A stretch of DNA of 64,000 bases, from assembly GCA_036583965.1 (NCBI GenBank), contig JAZBQD010000030.1:86144800-86208799 (forward strand), written 5' to 3'. A model generated the notes under the pieces. The model was not told the DNA's origin and made no database searches. It was given only the letters and a program-made list of their open reading frames with translations. Position 1 is the stretch's first letter. Each line of letters starts with the position of its first letter. Both the position numbers and the translations under genes were made by a program. Source of the stretch: Prunella strophiata. Taxonomy: Eukaryota; Chordata; Aves; Passeriformes; Prunellidae. Shown in pieces: positions 24,101-36,232 of this stretch.

Positions 24101-24507
24101 GTTTTCTCCAGCTGCTGGCACACAGCTCCCTATGACTTGTGGTTTTACAGCCATTACTGATGCTCAGACACCCATACACTCACATGTACACAGAACAGAG
24201 TCCCTTCACCCAGGAAAATAGAAGTGGACTTTAATGAGAAAACAGGAGAAACTGTGCTGATGAGGCACAGGGCATTACCAGACATATTTACTGAACCAGC
24301 CCCAGTTTACAGGAGGCCAGCCTCTTTTAACCCCTTTTTACCTCTATTTTCCCATGTTTCCCATTCCCTTATCCTTTCCTTTCCCTACCTTTGGTTCCTG
24401 ACCTAAACTTCCCCTTTTAAGTCAGGTACAATCCCCAAATGCTCTCCCCTGGCATCCCACAAGGAACCCCGTGCTCAGTGACAGTCCCCTCCCAGTCCAT
24501 GAGGTGC
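23430..24507 (-). repeat. GC-richer segment, possible old antisense LTR
   Basis: Base composition rises above the flanks and the plus strand is C-rich. On the minus strand there is an ATTAAA signal (24235-24230), followed by GT-rich sequence including the long TG repeat, and an AAAAGGGGAAG block upstream near 24415. This resembles LTR architecture, but I cannot fix the ends, see no inverted repeats, and do not recognise the family. Alternatives are an unknown repeat or unique sequence. The short frames at 23541-23768 and 23985-24179 are not convincing genes. Confidence 0.3.
24048..24096. repeat. (CA)n microsatellite
   Basis: About 24 uninterrupted CA units. It lies inside the GC-richer segment and was probably polymorphic in the population sampled. 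Confidence 0.97.
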
Positions 24508-24781
24508 TGTGTTGTGCTGCTTTTGGCTAAGGTAGAATTAATTTTCTTCTCAGTGGCTGGTGTGGGGCTGTGTTTGGGATTTGTGCAGAACACAGGGTTG
24601 ACAATATAGAGATATTTTTGTTATTGCACACCAGGGGTTACACACAGCCAAGGCCTTTTTTGCTTTTTGCACTTCCATGCTGGCAAGGATGTTGGGGGTA
24701 CATGAGAGTTTGGGAGGAGCCACATCCAGGACAGCTGATCCAAACTGACCAAAGGGGTATTCCCTGTGATATCATGCTCAG

Positions 24782-24789
24782 TATATAAA
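24782..24789 (+). promoter_or_regulatory. TATA box of the solo LTR
   Basis: TATATAAA lies in the LTR about 180 bp before its ATTAAA signal, the expected U3 position. Transcription would start about 25-30 bp downstream, near the purine-rich stretch at 24795-24820. No downstream gene is visible for it to drive. Confidence 0.75.
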
Positions 24790-24965
24790 GTAGGGGAAAG
24801 AAAAAGGAAGGGGAGGATATTTAGACTGATAGCATTTGCATTCCCAAGGAACCTTTACATGTGATGGGACCCTGCTCTCCTAGAGATGGCTGAACACCTG
24901 CCTGCCATGGGAAGTGGAGAGTTTCTTGTTTTGCTTTGCTTGTGCACATAGCCTTTGCTTTCCCC

Positions 24966-24971
24966 ATTAAA
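24966..24971 (+). terminator. Poly(A) signal of the solo LTR
   Basis: ATTAAA followed by a T-rich stretch (CTGTCTTTATCTC). It sits at the expected end of the R region for this LTR type. Confidence 0.7.
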
Positions 24972-25085
24972 CTGTCTTTATCTCAACCCACAAGTGTTCC
25001 AGCTTTTACCCTTCTGATTCTGTCCTTGATTCTATGGGTGGGGGAGTGAGGGAGCAGCTGTGTGGGGTTAACACCTGGGGAGACA

Positions 25086-26789
25086 GTCTCCATTAGGTCA
25101 TCATGGTGGGTCTACCCTGCCTGTGTTTCTGATCACCCCTTTGATGGATCAAGGTAGGGATTTATGTTTCTTCCTTTGGCCAGGGTACTTGGGGCTCTTG
25201 GGACCTCTGTATCTCATAGGATCCTCTGTCTGTGTTGAAATGGGCCTCTAATCACATAACTTACACTAGTAATCTTCATCTTTTTGTTTGTCTGGTTTTG
25301 TTAAGTACCTTGCAGGCTGCAGCATTCTGGCTGCTGACTGATTTGCAATTGCTGCTGCTCCTAACTCTGTAATGCAGCTTGGATTTCACTGAAATGTATA
25401 GAACTTCAGCTGCTGAATTGGGTGGAGACTCAATTATTTTGAGTAAGTGTGCACCAGTTTGCTCCCAGAGTATTCACTGGCCCACACCTCACCTCCTCTG
25501 AGAAAGCAGATGCACAGAATTAAAGGAGAAAATAACTCCCACAGAAAATTCCTTTCCCTGCATGGAAAACCTAACCATTCCAACTTCACAGTTTCTCAAC
25601 TAGACCCACTATTTTTTATTAGTAATCTTCACCATTCCACCCATTTTCTTAATCTTCTACAAGCCTTACCTTTTCAATTACCTGTGCATTTCAGGATAAG
25701 AAAAAATGTTATTATGAGCTTTTACATGTGGCTGTATATCACTTAGCATTCCAATAGCTCTTCATGCCCCTGTAGTAGCCAAACAATTAGAAAAAGCTGG
25801 CATGCAAAAGTTCCAGAAAAGTTTTTAGCTGCTGAAATTAGCAAAATTACCAATTGACTTTATTATAAATAAACAGATGAGAGTCATAGTGGCAGGCAAT
25901 TTCTCAGTGCTTTATTGCTATTTAGACTATGTCCCTTCATGCTGAAAAGATACGAGAAAGAAATCCGCAGCACATTTGATTAGTAAGTCTCTTTTACTCT
26001 CCAGGAAATCTATCAAGAGACTGGGTCTACTGTATAAGTCTATCCAAATATTTTAATAGGATCCCGTTCAGCATTTTCCGAAAATGAAGACGGATTTTGG
26101 CTGAGCCCAAATTAGGATCAGGAAGTTCCTCCATGAACATAAGCAAGAGTGCTGATAGAAGCTATGACTGACTGAGACTGGAGGTTCACAATTGTGCAGA
26201 GATTTCTGGCTCTTCTCCAGCTTCAAGGATGGAGTCTGCCAACTTGGCAGGCTGGAGAACTCACTATGGCAATTTTTCAAATGGGAGAAATGGTCCAAGG
26301 AGGAGCTGTAATTCCATATAAACTGTCCAGAACTGATGACAGGGGCCTCTGCTTCCAACAATCTGGCCAAGAACTGAGTGAATCACTGTGTCCAACTGAA
26401 GATGGACAGTGTATTTATGGAATTCCTGTGGGCATTCACTGTGCAACTACAGCCAAATTGCTAATGTAACTGCGGCTTACAGTTGGAGAGTGTGATGTCT
26501 GGGATTTTCTGGATGTCAGAACCCAGAAGTTCCTTTGAATTCCTGTAAGTGTGAGGTCATAAAACTATGTTTTCAAAAGTAGCAGTTTTGAGCTGCTTCA
26601 TATTGTTTCGCTCTAAATGGGGATTTAATTTCCAGAAATTTTTGCTGCAATTTATAACACTATCACTTACCTTAAAATCATTAATAAGTTTTTTGAAAGC
26701 CTGGAGAACATCCTAAAATACAATGCTTTAGACTCTCTAAATAAGAAAAACTCTTTTAGAGAGACTGTCAGAGGCTTTATTCTATCTAA
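25086..26789. other. Unassigned sequence between the solo LTR and a CR1
   Basis: No gene is recognised. Positions 25086-25440 are somewhat less AT-rich than the rest and could be older repeat sequence that the LTR inserted into, but I cannot name it. The 26194-26469 and antisense 26068-26370 frames overlap each other and carry no motif. Confidence 0.5.
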
Positions 26790-27200
26790 AGCCATATGAG
26801 GAGTGGTTGAGGTCACTTGTTCTGTTCAGCCTGGAGAAGAGAAGACTGAGTGGAGACCTCATTGCAGTCACAACTTCCTTGTGAGGAGAAGTGGAGGGGC
26901 AGGCACTCATCTCTTCTCTGTGGTGTCCAGTGATAGAACCCAAGGAAATGGCCTGAAGCCATGTCAGTGCAGGTTTCTGCTGAATATCAGAAAAAGGTTC
27001 TTCACCAGAGTGTGGTCAGGCACTGGAACAGGCTTCCTAGTAAAATCGTCATGGCACCAAGCCTGACAGAGTTCAAGAAGTGTTTGAACAACGCTCCCAG
27101 ACACACAATGTGACTCTTGGGGATGTCCTATTCATGGCTAAGATTGAGACTCAATGATCTTTGTCCATCCCTTCCAACTCAGACTATTCTGTGATTCTGT
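26790..27200 (+). mobile_element. CR1 LINE with intact 3' tail, 5'-truncated
   Basis: The plus-strand copy begins in the end of ORF2 (TTCAGCCTGGAGAAGAGAAG). It runs through AGACCTCATTGCAGTC, ATCAGAAAAAGGTTCTTCAC, CACTGGAACAGGCTTCCTAG and CATCCCTTCCAACTC. It ends in ATTCTGTGATTCTGT (27186-27200), the CR1 3' octamer repeat used for target-primed reverse transcription. A small insertion or rearranged block lies around 26870-26920 (TTGTGAGGAGAAGTGGAGGG). All frames are broken. This is the clearest diagnostic of a bird or reptile genome in the window. Confidence 0.95.
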
Positions 27201-30200
27201 AAATCTTTCTGAAGGTTTTTGTTGTTCTGTCTCAAGCTTGAGATGGATTTGATGCATCCAGAAAAATTTTCATTTTTGAACAAGCATGATACCTTGACAA
27301 ATTTGTCCTATTGATTTTAGTTAGAGTAACACAACTTAGTCATAAACCCTACTCTGAACACTCTGGACAGATTCCAAATATGAGATATAAGAATTTACTT
27401 CTGTTATTTCTTAAAGTTTCACAAGGAGGAGGGGAAAAAATCTTTACAAAGAAGAGGAAAAAAAAACCCACAACAGGTACCACTTAATGAAACAGAAAAT
27501 AATGCAATTAATACTTCACTGCTGTAGAGCCAGAAGGTCAAAATTCAACATCAGCTTTTTCTAGCAGTTAGACTAAACTGTGTCTCACCCACACAATCAG
27601 AAAATCTTCTATAACAATGAGCATGGCATGTACTATAGAACTTGAGTTTGCTCATCTAAATTTGGAAGTGTTCAAGAATACATATTCTTTTTTCTTAATA
27701 CTTTCATGTGTTTCCTAGACTTGCTTGTCTCACAGGAATTTAGATCTGTTGCTTCCAACTCTGAGCTGCTAAGGGTTTGATATAGAACTTTTCTTAATAG
27801 TGTTCACAAAAGTCCTACATCATTTATATTAAAGAAGAAAATAAAATATTGCTATTATCACTTACAACACTTTCAAACAGCACCAAGGAGATTGATGCAT
27901 GTGTTCACTCAAGCTCTTAAGTGTAGCATATCCTAATCCAGTCAAATTCCTTTATACATATTTTTCTTACTTATAGTATGCTCAGTTCCTCATAGGAACT
28001 CAAGGTCACTTTTGTCACTGTTTATTTATTTCTTTCCTGAGAGCAAAAAAATTCTGTAATATATTTTCTGATTATCTACAAGCTCACTGCTATAAAAAGT
28101 TGTTATATTTTTCTGTAGCCTAAAAATAGTGAGAAAGTCCTGCTAGAAGTGAGTGTCTGACATTCCAGCACCTTCAGCTGGAGAGAATTGGAGATGTAAA
28201 GGCAACCTGCACCGGCCCTTGTTGAATGCAAAATAATAACATCCAGAGGGAGAGAGAATGAAGAAGAGCACATCCAAAGCATTTTGAAGAAGTTTAGCAC
28301 ACCTACCAATAGTATATACATAATTTAATTTCCCCACAGGACCATGTAGCTCAGCATAGCATAATATATAACAAAAGGAGCACAAGCCAACCAATCTTCT
28401 GCCCTGATGAAAAAAAAAACAAACAACCTGGCTTTATTGGTATTTGTATTTACAATACAACTGTCTGCAGTGGTAAGGAGATAAAAAATGCAAGTGTTAT
28501 GTGAACACAGGATACCTTGCTACAGCTGTAGAGCTGACCTTTGGCAAGGGCAAGCTTGCATGAGGTGTTTCAAGGCAAGCAGGAGGCATAGAGCAGAGTC
28601 AGTATGCCCTGTTACTGTTGAATGTTGAAACATGCAAGAACAAGGATTGTGAGCATGTAGTGAACAAGTCAGGAAGTAGCAGAAGACAAAAAGAGCAAAG
28701 AAGAGAGAGGATCAGCATGGTCTGGCATCAAAATCTATCATTATATTTCCAATGTATTGCATTATATATAATTATTATTAAAAAATGTTCCAGGACAGAA
28801 AAACTTAAGTTCTGATGCCGCTGTGTTCTCCGTGGCTCAGCATAACTAAATTAGAAGAATTTATAGCTTTTTAAGATGGAGTTTTTTTCCTGCAGAAGCA
28901 GCATGTGATGGGTCTTTTCCTTTCTCATGCATCAGGTACTGCTTAATGTTATTCCAGCTAGTTGTTTATTTTGCCCCATTAACTTAGAGTAGACCTGGGG
29001 TTGAGGCTTCTTACACCTTATATGCAATGTAAACATGCACTTATTGCTTTTCAAGTACACAAAGAAATAATCCTTTGGGAGAGACTGGAGCAAAGAAATT
29101 TTTCTATGTGATCAGGTTCACACATAAAAGGTGTGATTGCAGAGCTGTACTACCCAAGAGACTGGGTCATTCATTCCCAAAAGAAGACTTTGCCATGACT
29201 TATCCCACTGTCAAATCTTCCTTTAAACCCTGACTTAGCTTTGAGCAAAGTTGTAAAGAGCTCCTGGCTGCTTTTGAATGAAAATCTGTGATGTCCACTG
29301 TTTGGAAGCTGGCAACAATGAAAGCAATCATGCAGTTTTTCATCTGAGTGCAGGTTTCCTGGACATTCTTTATGTTCCCTTTAAAAAGCAGTCCTATAAA
29401 TATGACTTCAGTGGCAGATGAATACACACAGCAGACAAATGTATCCCCTCACTAATGGTCTGATAAATTTGACAGATTTTTTGGTGACATAATTACAACT
29501 TGGTCAGCTCCTGCTATTATGCATCACTGTTTGTGATAAACAATGCTTTACCTTGTATGTTTTAGCAAAGCCTTTGAGAAAACTGCAGGACAGTAAATCA
29601 CCTGCTAACAAGGGCTGTAGCAAATTTTCCCCCAGAGTTCTGAACTCTAGCGAACTAGAGTATCAAAGATCATGAGAGATTCCAGATTCTAGGTCCACTT
29701 GTCTGGGACAGATTGAGGAATAGCTGCATGCATAACAGATAAAGATGAAAAGCTGTTGCATGCATTCACTGACTTAATTAAACCTTTAGAGGTTATAATA
29801 TTTGATAAAAGCACACTCCCATATAAAGTTGTAAGGTTGGCTTTAATGAGTAAGGTCTACACAAAATAATCCACTGGCTGACATAAAAAAAGTATAATAC
29901 CAGGTTTAATTTTTCATGATAATGCCAATTTTTTGCGATCCAGAGCTATATCTGAAAAAACTTTGTGGAGTGTTTGTTTATTTCTGAAAACAATCAGATT
30001 TGCAGTGTTGTTTAATGGGAAACACTTTAGGCTTATTGGCTTTATGTACAAGAGAAGAATTATTGGCTATTTTAAGGTCAAATATAAAACATTTTTGAAA
30101 AGCTCAATGCAGCTGCCCTCAATAGATTGGTGGGCTACACTAGCAGTGTGGTTGGATTTGCCTTACATGCATTACACGATTTATATACTGGGTCAAAGTA

Positions 30201-30663
30201 GCTGAATATGGATGACACATGATAAGAATTTCCATCTTCTTCCCACTAGTAGTTTCCCCTAGCTTTCTTCTCACTGAACTAGAGCATGCCTTTCTCACAA
30301 AAGTCCTGAATAAAACACAGCCCAAAGCCCTTCCAAAAATAGTAATGGAAATTTTTTTACTTAAAACCTCTGCTGTTTCTTTCGAAACATTGTTTATAGT
30401 TGCATCCCATCCCTCCAGTGGCCCCTCATCAGGAGTGGCATCTACTTCCCCAGCAGAGGAGACTTACATAGAAGAGCTTTTGCCTGTGCTCTTTACACTC
30501 TTTCATAGCTAATCAACAACCACTCACTGCCTAGCTATTTGTGTTAGATGTGCTATATAACTGTGGCACAAAGCCTTTCATTTGTGTTCTTACTAATGCT
30601 ATTTGTAGACAGTGGATTGTAGCTGCTGCCTCTGATCTTCCACTGTCTTTTAAAAATGAATAC

Positions 30664-30687
30664 AAAAAAAAAAAAAAAAAAAAAAAA
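30664..30687. repeat. Poly(A) run, 24 nt
   Basis: An uninterrupted A run followed by CCAACT. No AATAAA or ATTAAA lies in the 35 bp upstream, so it does not look like a retrocopy tail. Confidence 0.9.
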
Positions 30688-33600
30688 CCAACTAAAAAAA
30701 GAGAAGCAATTATTGGCACTGTTCAAAGAGCTTTCCCTGTTCTGCTCTCAGGAAGGCAGCCTTTGTACATAGCCAGTGGAGTTGTGCCCATTCACAGCAG
30801 GGCTGAATTTGGCCTGAAATGCTGCCCTGGTAAACAGCACAGGCATCCTCCTATGAATCAGGAAAGGTAGGTGGTATGGCTAGTCTCTGCATATGAGACA
30901 AGTTCAGGCTTGCAGTGCCTATCCCTCCCCTCTCATTGCTCATATAGCTATATTTTTTGAATGTGCAAGTATTGCTCTTCAGATGCACAGAGTCAGGCCC
31001 AGCCTTCCCATGGAGTGCAAATATGTTCTACCAAAAGAGCTGTAGACAACACAAGCTTACATGCAGATGATTTTAATAAGCCAAATGATTTTGTTACTGT
31101 GCTGATGGCTTTCTCAGGGACACTTGCAATATCTAGAAGAGCTTGAGTATAAGTTAAAACAGGTCCTCAACAAGAAGCTGCAAATTATTCTTCCTTGCAA
31201 ATAAGCAACATGGAATGAAAGAATGGAACAAGAGGGCCTGTGTATCCATGAGAGGAGCAGAAAGAAAACAGGGACACTGACTAGAACTAATAAGAAGGAG
31301 GAGGAATGAGAGAATCTTTTGTGTAGAATTTGATCAATATGAAAGAATTACTGGATTTATTTTCTCTACCCTTTGCTTTTTTAGCATTGTAGGAAATGGG
31401 TTAATGATTTTTGAGTGGAGAGGGGAAAAGGTGAGAGAAGAAGGAGGTGCTTTCTGATCTCGTTGCAGGTTGGTTTTCTCAAGCTAATATGTTCATTCTA
31501 AGACTGACTCCAGCATGCCTTTGCTGAAGGCTTTCTTACATTAATAGACTCTATCTATTAATCTCTGACTAGTTATCCCTAAGGGGTATATCCACCCTGG
31601 TCATGGCTAGCTGGAAAATACCTAGGATTGTGAAAATACAATTAACATGCATTAAAGAGGAGCTTCATTGCATAAAAGAAACACTTTTTGGCGAGGGGGA
31701 AACAAAGCTAGCACTTCAGCATCATCTCTTCTCATCAGAGTTTTGTGTTAGGATGCCTATTGCTTGTCAGAAAGAGAGCTTTTAATAAATTTCAGTTGTG
31801 AGAATCCAAGGTGAATAGAAAAGACTGTTAAATGTGGTGCACCTACCTCTTTGGATTATCTCCCACCAAAATAATTTTATTAAAAGACAGCAAGGTGAAC
31901 AGGCACACTGTTGAAACCTAGCTCACTGAAGAGTTCTTCTCTGACTTCAGGAACTGTAAGTGGTACAGAAAAAGCTGAAATAGAGACAGTCATATTGCAT
32001 CAGATCAAATTGCATCAGTGTGTGCTTGCTGATGTAATTTGAACACCAATTTTAAACTTTTTGAAAATTCAGAAGTGACCATCCCAACCATTTATTTTGA
32101 ATAGACAGCATCTGTACCCTATGACCAATATTCACACACTCTAGATAAAGAAATGTCTTCTACATAGCACTAGAACTGTACCACTGCCTCATGTCTCATC
32201 TTTTCTGTATATTTACAGATCCGTCCAACCTTGAAGATGCTAAGCTTATAATGATGGAAGGCTGGTTGAAAGCCCCATACAACCCTGACAAAGTTGTCTC
32301 ACTCCACAACCAGAGTTTATTGTGGTCTGTATCATCCTCACAATGATCCTGTTGCTTCCTCTGGTTGGAAAATAAGGAGCAATCATTATCAGCAAGTCCT
32401 TTATCAATACATCATATTCTGTTCATGGTTATGCAAGTTTCTCAACATTCAGCAAAGACCAGTCTAGCTTTAACTTGTGCCTTTCTCTGACCACTTTTAA
32501 AAATGTCTGGATCCATAGCTGCTTTCTACCAACCTGTGGGAAACATCCTGTAAGTTAAAGATAGAATGAGATATTCTTCATATGCATTGAGAAGGTACAA
32601 CAGCTGAGATCAGTCATTTTGCTCTAGACATAGTGTTCTCTCTCCCTTCACCACATTGTGTTATCTGGACCACTGGATCCTTTGGTTTTGGCTTTGGTAT
32701 GATTCTGTGCAAACATGGAGTGCCCACACTCCACAGTGCAATGGACACCTTTGCATAGCAAAGACAAATGAGAAATCATTGTGACACTGTTGATAAGTGT
32801 CTTCTAGCATTCACTTTGTGTCTCAGTTGTCTGTCCTTGTTGCCTAATTAGCACTGCATGGAGATTCAAAAAAATGATACTCTAGCTGTCATCCATCTCT
32901 CTCAGAGAGAAAGGGCTGTGTAGCATCTGTCAGATCACTGTGTTAGCACCTTTCCACATACTTCTGTGTGTTCCTTTTGAACATGGAAGACAATTCAGTG
33001 CAACATTTCTTGTGATCAGCCTGCCTAAATCTGCTTACATAGAAAAACAATTCACTTTTCAAACTCAACCTCCAGTGCAAGGCAAAGTAATGCATTGGAA
33101 GTTACAAGTAAAGTTATGTGATCCCATGACTTTCCTTTCTTGTGACAAGAACATGGATGTTGCCCTACTTGGGCAGTATTCTGTACATGAGAAAACATGA
33201 GACACAGGGAAATGGAAGGCAAATATAGCATTTTGTGGAAAGCTTGTGTATCTCTTGTATAGCTGTATGTGTAGTGGCCAATGGTGATCTAGACTCAGGG
33301 AAGTGACTTTCCACTTTCAGTGGAAAGATGAAGATGTATTTCAAGATATATTTCATCAGATAAGTAACTCCAGATGAAGACCTTTTGTGTGGATATAGAC
33401 TGGAATGCCTTCAATCAGGTTAATGTGACTCTTGTAAGCAATTTAACAGAAGAAGGATAAAACCTCACCTTTTGATTTTTTCATTACCTAAGAATAAGCT
33501 TTTGAGAGGTATTTCTGTGTGTTTTTCCTGGCTATAATAGATGCAAGCAGACTGAGGTTATTATTTATCATAGGATGAAATTTCACTTGTAATCACATTC

Positions 33601-36154
33601 TCATGATCTATTTACATCAGTGTTTTATAGCCAGTTATCTGTAGTTAATTTTCCCTCTTGAATTTTCAGAATGTATTATAAGATACCTAGTAAAAATATT
33701 TCTATGACATCCTGTAACTATGTTTATGGAGAATTTTGAAGCTGGCAGTTCATATCCTTATAATTGGAGGACTTTTGGTTTACTTGGATGAGCAATTGAG
33801 TTTTTCAACTGAAAACAAAGCCGAAAATCCATAACACAGAGTATATTTTCTAAAATATTACTTCAAAAAGGACCTTAGGTGTTAGTCTGCAATGGTGCTG
33901 TTCAGTGCCACTGTGGTTGCATTTTTAGCAAAAGAGCAAATTCTAAGACAAACTCCAGGATATTTGTGAATAATGAGTCATAGTACCCTTGGTACACAAG
34001 CATTTTTCTTTGTTTGCCATCAAAGTAAACTCACTTCAAAAGTAGCTAATGCAGAAAGAGGACTGACTAGTGATCAGTCTGTGAGGCACTTGAGTACTCA
34101 ACACTTTAGGAAGGTAAATTAGTAATACAAGGAAACCATGAGTTTTGGTCTTTTTTTTTTTTTCTTCTTCCCTGCTACTACAGGGAAATTTATAGTTTAT
34201 CACATCTCCAGAATGAGAAATTTGTAATTTCTTTAAAATGGTCATGGTTGGAAAACAGGGAATCAATTAATTCCATTCTAACCTAAATTATTTTATATTT
34301 TCATTATTTTCTATTGGTTTATTATCTTTCTTGTTTCCTTTTGCAATAGAAATCATATTTCAGATGACATAAAATAGATTCTTTCACAGTGAAATTTCAA
34401 GTAAACTAAGATTATACATGAACAATCCAAAACCCTGCTAGTGATTGAAGATTAAGTTTCATCAGAGCCAAAGATAACAAAAAATGATCAAACTTATCAT
34501 GTAAGCAGAAATGCAATTAAAAATATACATTTGTCTTGTTTAAAATGTGTATTTTTATTTATTTAGCCCAACAACCTAAATATTTTCCAAACCTGAATTT
34601 TTTTCTACTTCAAGTTGATGGAGGCTAGTTTCTTCTGGCTTCTGCAAAGTTTCTCTAGCTGCTTGTCTGTCCAGAGCTATGTTCAGCAGTCCTGACCAGT
34701 GCCTACATATATATGGCATTGTCCCATCATTTTCAAATCAAAATACTACAGTTTTTAAATAGACAGGTAAACAGAGAGGCAAAGAATTGAAGAAGAAAAA
34801 TACTGTTGAGAAGGTTCTTAGTAAGAAAATTGAAACAGGAGGGAATGGCAGGCAGAGAAAAATGCAAGTTCACACACCAAAGTTAGAGGATTTGGGATTA
34901 ATTGAAATCCTCAAGTGGTGCATGGTAAGTGACTGCCTATTTAGAGCCAATAGATAGGTTTCCGTGAGGTTAAGGAAGCGAAAAATCCCATACGAAGCTA
35001 GTGAGATGTTAAATTCTAATTAGAAGTGTTAATTAAAAAAAAACATTTCCAATTTCATCAGTGAGAGTGCTTTTGTTGTTCTGATTCTCTTTGCTACAGT
35101 GAATCCTAAGTATCCTAACTCATTTTGTCCCAATATTATTTACCACTTCTATAGGGTATAAAAAAGTTGACTATGACTATAGAAGCAGGGATTATTACAG
35201 TGGCACCTTCTACAGTGTCTGTGATAAGAGGACTATCAGCACTTCCACTGGCTGAGACTTTTCTAGGCTTGAAAACTGAAGTCATAAAATTCACAATGGA
35301 CTGAAATTTGGGTACATATAACTTCCCAGCCTGTAAGAAAATGCCCTATAAACTTTATGCATATTAAATTGATTGAGCATTTTTAATTAACTACACAAAA
35401 CCAGTTTGTTTCCTCCAGGTTCAAATGTTGCTCTGTGCAATGCCAACTAAAAAATGCTGTTATTTAGCTTGACATTTTTCAGGTCTTTAGCCCACAGCAT
35501 GGAGTAAGCACATGGCATACAAAAAGCCAGGATGTTAGGGGCAAGTACTTCTTCACCAAGAGCTTTCAGTACTTACACTTCCAGAAAAAGAGCTCCTCTT
35601 CCCTATATTGAATATAAAAATGGCTTGCTGCCCATGCAGGAACTATGCTTTGCTCCTACAGGAGGGTGGGATGGTAAAAACCCAGCAAAGAGGCTGCCTA
35701 CAGCTAGACAGGCAGTAAATTACAACCCCCAGGCCACTGACCTGTGTCAGGTAACTGTCCTGGAGAGGGGGATCCTTAAAACTCTTTGGTGAATCCTCTG
35801 AGCCAGGAACAGGGTCAACATCTTCCCTTTCAGATCCACAGTAACACTTCTATAACAGTAACACTTGGTGCTTATTAGCAAACTAAACTACACAAGCTCC
35901 TAAAAACCCCAATACATACTTGTTTTAAAACACATAGTTAAGAAAAAAAATTAATATATCTACAAGCTCCTGTGTGCTTCAACTGCTTTGAAAAAGGGGA
36001 AACATTTTAAATACAGAGAACTCTGAAAACTACAAAAGTTAGGGAACCACAAGTTGCAGTTCCCCTTGGAGTGCTGATTTTACAACTCAATATGGCATCA
36101 AATTTAAATGTACTTTGAAGTACTTTGCAAAAGAAATACAAAGTCCAGTAGGAA

Positions 36155-36232
36155 AAAAACCCACCAGAACCCCCAAAAACACCAACCAACCAACCAGCAA
36201 ACCAACAAAAATAGCAAACTACCAACCAACCA
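36155..36232. repeat. A/C-only low-complexity tract with (ACCA)n units
   Basis: The plus strand is almost free of G and T. It has repeated CCAA units near 36181-36200 and 36220-36232. The opposite strand is G/T-only. An apparent 83-codon minus frame here encodes only low-complexity G/F/W-rich sequence. Confidence 0.85.

Larger units (their letters stand above)
24508..25085 (+). mobile_element. Solo LTR of a bird endogenous retrovirus
   Basis: About 580 bp, recognised as a common bird LTR type by its blocks: GGCTAAGGTAGAATTAATTT, GACAGCTGATCCAAACTGAC, ATCATGCTCAGTATATAAAG, GAGATGGCTGAACACCTGCC and AACTGTCTTTATCTCAACCC. The TATA box is at 24782-24789 and the ATTAAA poly(A) signal at 24966-24971, giving a short R region between them. 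The start (TG at 24508; alternatives 24505 and 24513) and the end (ACA at 25085) are approximate, and the last ~20 bp are degraded. No gag or pol follows, so this is a solo LTR left by recombination. No clear target-site duplication is seen. Confidence 0.85.
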
